A stretch of 64,000 nucleotides of DNA from Bos javanicus (Eukaryota; Chordata; Mammalia; Artiodactyla; Bovidae): contig NC_083870.1 of NCBI RefSeq assembly GCF_032452875.1, forward strand, positions 5,394,001 through 5,458,000. The letters run 5' to 3'. The notes under the pieces are model-generated. The model saw nothing but the letters and a program-made list of their open reading frames with translations. It made no database searches and was not told the DNA's origin. Positions 59,544 to 64,000 of this stretch are shown piece after piece. Every line of letters begins with the position of its first letter. The stretch's first letter is position 1. Made by a program: the position numbers and the translations under genes.

Positions 59544-59643
59544 TGAAAGTATAAAGTTCCCATACCACTATCCACCCACCAATTTCTTCTGTTTTTAACA
59601 TATTAAAGTAACTGGTTATTCTTGATGAACCAATTTTGAAATG

Positions 59644-60300
59644 TTCAGTTCAGTTCATTTGCTCAGTTTTGTATACCTCTCTGTGATCTCCTCAACTGCA
59701 GCACGCCAGTATTCGCTGTCCATCACCAACTCCCAGAACTTGCTCAATCTTACGTCCATTGAGTCTGTCATGCCATCCAACCATCTCATCCTCTGTAGTC
59801 CCCTTTTCTTTCAGCCTTCAATCTTTCCTAGCATCAGGGTCTTTTCCAATGAGTCAGTTCTTCACAACAAGTGGCCAAAGTACTGGAGTTTCAGCTTCAG
59901 CTTCAGTCCTTCCAAAGAACACCCAAGACTGATCTTTAGAATGGACTGGTTGGATTTCCTTGTAGTCCAAGGGACTCTCAAGAGTCTTCTCCAACACCAC
60001 AGTTCAAAAGCATCAATTCTTTGGTGCTCAGCTTTCTTTATAGTCCAACCCTCACATCCATACATGACCACTGGAAAAACCATAGCCTTGACTAGATGGA
60101 CCTTTGTTGACAAAGTAATGTCTCTGCTTTTTAATATGCTTCCTAGGTTGGTCATAACTTTCCTTCCAAAACTGTCTTTTAATTTCATGGCTGCAATCAC
60201 CATCTGCAGTGATTTGGGAGGCCAGAAAAGTAAAGTCAGCCACTGTTTCCACTGCTTCCCCATCTATTATAAAACCATCACATAGTTTTGCAATGAAATT
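59644..60300 (-). mobile_element. BovB 3' fragment
   Basis: Antisense BovB from the 3' repeats (gttcagttcagttcatttgc) through the C-terminal tail to the cactgtttccactgcttccc region. The right end fades near 60300. Small deletions occur near 59925 and 60170. Confidence 0.93.
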
Positions 60301-60360
60301 ACAAAGAGGCATGTGAAAAATTTGTGGAGTGTCTTATTCCAGTAAGGCTACTATATCAAA

Positions 60361-60577
60361 GGGTTTCCCTGGTGGCTCAGACAGTAAAGCATCTGCCTAC
60401 GATGTGGGAAACCTGGGTTTGATCCCTGGGTCAGGAAGATCCTCTGGAGAAGGAAATGGCAACCCACTCCAGTACTCTTGCCTGGAAAATTCCATGGATG
60501 GACGAGCGTGATAGGCTATAGTCCATGGGATCACAAAGAGTCAGACATGACTGAATGACTTCACTTTCACTTTCAAT
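60361..60577 (+). mobile_element. Bov-tA SINE
   Basis: Complete: gtttccctggtggctcagac, B-box-like gggtttgatccc, body, cactttcactttcaatc end. The atcaaa at both flanks may be a short duplication. Confidence 0.93.
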
Positions 60578-60608
60578 CAAAATCTGACAATCTCTTTATT
60601 GGGAGTCT

Positions 60609-60973
60609 TTAAAGCTGAGTGCCAAAGAATTGATGCTTTTGAATTGTGGTGTTGGAGAAGACTCTTAAGAGTCCCTTGGACTGCAAGGAGATCCAACCAG
60701 TCCATTCTGAAGGAGATCAACCCTGCGATTTCTTTGGAAGGAATGATGCTAAAGGTGAAACTCCAGTACTTTGGCCACCTCATGCGAAGAGTTGACTCAT
60801 TGGAAAAGACTCTGATGCTGGGAGGGATTGGGGGCAGGAGGAGAAGGGGCCGACAGAGGATGAGATGGCTGGATGGCATCACTGACTCGATGGACAGGGA
60901 GGCCTGTCGTGCTGTGATTCATGGGGTCGCAAAGAGTCGGACACGACTGAGTGACTGAACTGAACTGAACTGA
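60609..60973 (+). mobile_element. BovB 3' fragment, low divergence
   Basis: Starts at gctgagtgccaaagaattga and ends in actgaactgaactgaactga. The C-terminal tail is open over 119 codons (60599-60958) apart from an in-frame gap near 60890-60897 where about 36-40 bp present in other copies (for example 30690-30726) is missing. It is inserted in L1M sequence. Confidence 0.95.
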
Positions 60974-63150
60974 GGCCATTTACATTTGCTGTAATTATCA
61001 ATAGAGTTGGTTTAAATCCTCCATTTAAAAAAAAGAAAATTTTTTGTAATCTGCTTTTTGTTCTTTTCCTCTGTTCTTATCTTCTTTGGAAGAATTGGAC
61101 ATATTTTAGGAATTCTTCTCTCCAGTATTAATTATACCTCTTCTTTTATTATTTTAATATGGTTGTTCTTGGGTTTATGGTATATATTGTTAACATTGTA
61201 CTCTAATTTCAAATTATATTTACCACTTTGCATAAAGTGTGTAAGAACGTTAGAGAGTTATATTTTAAGTTATTCTCTCCCAACCCTTACTTTTATAGAT
61301 TTTACTCTGACATAAATTATAAACCTTCACATTCATTGCCATTATTTTCAGTCTCATAGTTATCTTTTGGGGTGATTAATTTAAGTTGAAATGCCTTCTA
61401 TATTTATTCATATGTTAATATGTCCAGTGCTATTTATTTCCTTGTGTAGATATAAATTCCATCTGGCATTATCTTCCTTCTGTGTAAAGAATTTCTTTCA
61501 ACCTTAAGGTAAATTTGTTGATAATGGATTCTCTCATCTTTTATTGTCTTACATCTTCTGTATTTATTAAAATATACTTTTTATTTCTCAGTACTGAATT
61601 CTAAATCAACTTTTATTTTACAATGTCTAAAAAAATTACTTCATTGTCTCCTGGCTTGCACAAATTTTCAAGAGAAGTTAGTTATCATTCTTACCACTGT
61701 TACTCTGTACTACTTTGAGCATTTGTATGTTTTTTCCCAGTGGCTGCTTTTAACACAACTTTAAAATTTTCAATTATTATTTTATTTTTCTCTTTATTCT
61801 GGATTTTTAACCATTTAGTTTGTTGGTGTGAATTTTTAAAAGGTAATATTATTGTCTGAGTTTTGTGTATGGGCTTACAGTTTTCATCAAAATTTTGTAA
61901 AATTTCTAATCATTATTTTTCCTATTTTTTGGTCTTTATCTTCTCTTGTTAGGGCTCCAGTCACATCTATTTTAGATAGTTTACATTTTCATACCATCAT
62001 CAGGCTTTGTTCATTTTTTGATCTCTTCTTCCTGACTCTCATTTTAGGCAGTTTCTTTTGCCATGTGTTTACTTTCAATGACATTTTCTTCTGCAATGCC
62101 TACCATGATGTCTTTTGCGATGTCTACTACAATTATATCTAGTTTATTTTTCGTTTCAGTATTGCATGTTTCATGACTAGGTTTTCTATTTGGGCCATTG
62201 TTATACATTTTTTTGTTTTTTTCTTATCATATTTATATTTTTCTTTACCTTCTTTATCAGATGAAGTACATGTATGAAAGCTGTTTTAATATCATTTACT
62301 GCTATTTCCATTATCTCTCTCATTTCTAAGTCTGTTTCTAATGATTGATTGTCTTCTTGTAAGATCACATTTCCTGTTTATATACATGCCTGGTAATTCT
62401 TGTTTGGATCGAGACATGTTAAATTTTGTTTTGTAAGTTCTGGATTGTTGTTATTTCTTTAAATAGTTTTAGACTTTGTTCTACAATATTATTATTATTA
62501 TTAGTAGTAGTAGTCAAGTTATTATTTGTTTGATCCCCTGAATCTTTTTTCTACATGTAATTAAGGAGGCCCAGCGCATTCTTTAATCTACTAATTTACT
62601 CCCACTAAAAACACTATATTTTTTTAGTGCTTTGCCAAATGAACCATGTTTTATAAGATCTTTCTACTTTGGATCTTAAAGGTACAAACTATTCTTTACT
62701 TTTTGTGAGCCCTGGGAAAGGTTTAGCATACTATTTGCCAGGAATCTTTGCCTATGCATGAATATTTTTTTTCTTATATGTCCACAGACAGTTACTCAAT
62801 CAATGACTTAGAAGAACTCCTCTGCATATTTCTAAAAGTCTTCCTATAAATCTTTTTATTCTCTGGTACTCTATTCCAAAAATTTCGATCACCTTAGTTT
62901 TCCTGCAAGACCATCAGGCTCTGTTTGGGTTTCCTCACTCTATCCTATGGCCCAGAAACTCCAAGTAGTAAGTTGGGACAGAATAGGGGTTCCTTCATTT
63001 ATTTCTTATCTTAGGGATCACAGTCCCGCATTCTATTGTTCAATGACTAAATAAGTTATTCCATATATTTTGTTCCGTTTTCTACCTTTCCAAGCTGGAA
63101 AGGTGAAATTGTTTTCTATTACTATCTCACTGCAGAAAGTGAAATTTCAT
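60974..63150 (-). mobile_element. Old L1 (L1M-type), upstream part
   Basis: Antisense phrases ggccatttacatttgctgta, ccatctggcattatcttcct, attgcatgtttcatgactag and tatacatgcctggtaattct follow the order expected moving from the ORF2 start to the 5' region of old L1. It overlaps in element position with 46780-47413 and 56408-56748, so it may be a second old copy. Frames are destroyed. Confidence 0.65.
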
Positions 63151-63159
63151 GTTCTTATT

Positions 63160-63530
63160 TCTCATTGCTATCTTAGTCAAAGTAATTCATCTCCATGAGC
63201 TTCAGTTTCCCTTTTTGTTAATTGGGAATGTGCGCTGTGCTCAGTTGCTTCAATAGCGTCTGACTGTTTGTGACCCTATAGACTGTAGCCTGCCAGGATC
63301 TTCAGTCCATAGGATTCTCCAGGCAAAAATATTGGAGTGGGTTGCCTCATCCAGAGGATCTCCCTGACCCAGGAATCAAACCTGCGTCTCCGGCATTGCA
63401 GGTGGATTCTTTACCAGTGAGCCACCAGGGAAATCTGAAGGGAATAGCAATATCTATTTCATAAATTACTGTAGTGAAATATATCCAGCATAGAGCTATA
63501 TCTGTAGTAAGTATCAGAGGAAGAATCATT
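63160..63530 (+). mobile_element. MIR SINE split by Bov-tA
   Basis: ccatgagcttcagtttccct and tgttaattgggaatg precede the SINE. After it come agcaatatctatttcataaa and ttactgtagtgaaat, continuing the MIR core. Confidence 0.65.
63232..63438 (-). mobile_element. Bov-tA SINE
   Basis: Antisense body from gtgctcagttgcttcaatag and head ending tggtggctcactgg-like at 63415-63438. gggaat at 63225-63230 and 63439-63445 may be the target duplication. Confidence 0.92.
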
Positions 63531-63544
63531 TATTTCTCTTTCTT

Positions 63545-63930
63545 TTGATAATTAAAACACATGGTATTCCTCTCCACTTATCCAAATCTTTCCTATTCTG
63601 GCAAGACTAAATTCAACCATATTTTTCCTTAACAATGTCCTTCCAAGCCTAGCCTAAAGGGATCTCTCCTTTCTCTGAAACATTTCAGCTATTATTGTCT
63701 GTACAATTTCTTGATTAATTAATCATAGGTGCCCTTTAATAACATTGCTACTGTTGTCTAGAAATGCTATTTAAATTCTTTATTATTGGATATTACCTAA
63801 TGTTTGTAGGTGTTTCTATTCAATAAGCCATAAGCTGTCATGAAGACAACTTATGAAATGTGTCAATATTCACTATAGTTCCTGACTCAGAGCCTACCAC
63901 ATAGTAAGGATGAAATTATTAATTTAGTTT
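63545..63930 (+). mobile_element. L2 LINE 3' end
   Basis: Plus-strand phrases ccacttatccaaatctttcc, aacaatgtccttccaagcct, then gcctaccacatagtaaggatg as the degraded terminal landmark. Confidence 0.6.
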
Positions 63931-64000
63931 TGATGACATGTGATCACAATAGTTATTCTTATGCCAGAAAGGTCATCATAGAATTAAATGTACACACAGC

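Noticed and set aside
60361..60440. tRNA gene in the SINE head
   Set aside because: The A- and B-box-like parts belong to Bov-tA. There is no foldable complete cloverleaf, and the same head occurs at many SINE copies.

Overview
This 64 kb window is mammalian nuclear DNA from a ruminant, most likely a bovid. The evidence is the set of mobile elements: many BovB (RTE) LINEs, the BovB-derived and tRNA-Glu-derived SINEs Bov-tA and Bov-A2, a CHR-type SINE, and ruminant L1. Older mammalian MIR, L2, L1M and MaLR (MLT1-like) copies lie beneath them. I cannot separate cattle, buffalo, sheep and goat lineages from sequence alone. I found no host protein-coding gene, no convincing exon and no functional RNA gene. 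Every open frame longer than about 120 codons belongs to a decayed retrotransposon. The window reads as an intergenic or deep-intronic, AT-rich repeat landscape.

Layout. 0-13 kb: mostly old, unassigned sequence with scattered MIR/L2, five BovB fragments and several SINEs, including a dimeric Bov-tA at 7.0-7.4 kb and an unrecognised minus-strand coding-like stretch at 4.3-5.3 kb. 13.0-15.4 kb: a 2.4 kb 5'-truncated BovB on the minus strand. 20.5-25.3 kb: two SINEs, then a near full-length plus-strand BovB split by an antisense BovB that is itself split by a Bov-A2 SINE, a three-level nest. 25.7 kb: a CHR SINE. 28.8-30.8 kb: a 2 kb BovB, the best-preserved reverse transcriptase of that family here. 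33.7-35.3 kb: MaLR LTR remnants, one cut by a Bov-A2. 37.9-38.2 kb: an unusual fold-back Bov-A2. 41.0-63.2 kb: a deep stack in which old L1M sequence on the minus strand has received a 1.1 kb ruminant L1, a full-length ruminant L1 (47.4-56.4 kb, with its own later insertions), an L1 with an inverted 5' part and an apparent 3' transduction (56.8-59.5 kb), and many SINE and BovB fragments. 63.2-64 kb: MIR and L2 remnants.

How the parts relate. BovB and L1 encode endonuclease and reverse transcriptase. The SINEs (Bov-tA, Bov-A2) are non-coding parasites that share the BovB 3' end and are thought to use BovB enzymes. Many insertions still have target-site duplications, so their order can be read: MIR/L2/MaLR/L1M are oldest, BovB and ruminant L1 come next, and Bov-A2 and some Bov-tA are youngest. 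All coding copies carry stops, frameshifts, deletions or 5' truncation, so none looks autonomous. I found no previously undescribed biological system. The most informative structures are the twin-primed L1 with 3' transduction, the fold-back SINE, the three-level nest and a template-switch palindrome inside a BovB copy.
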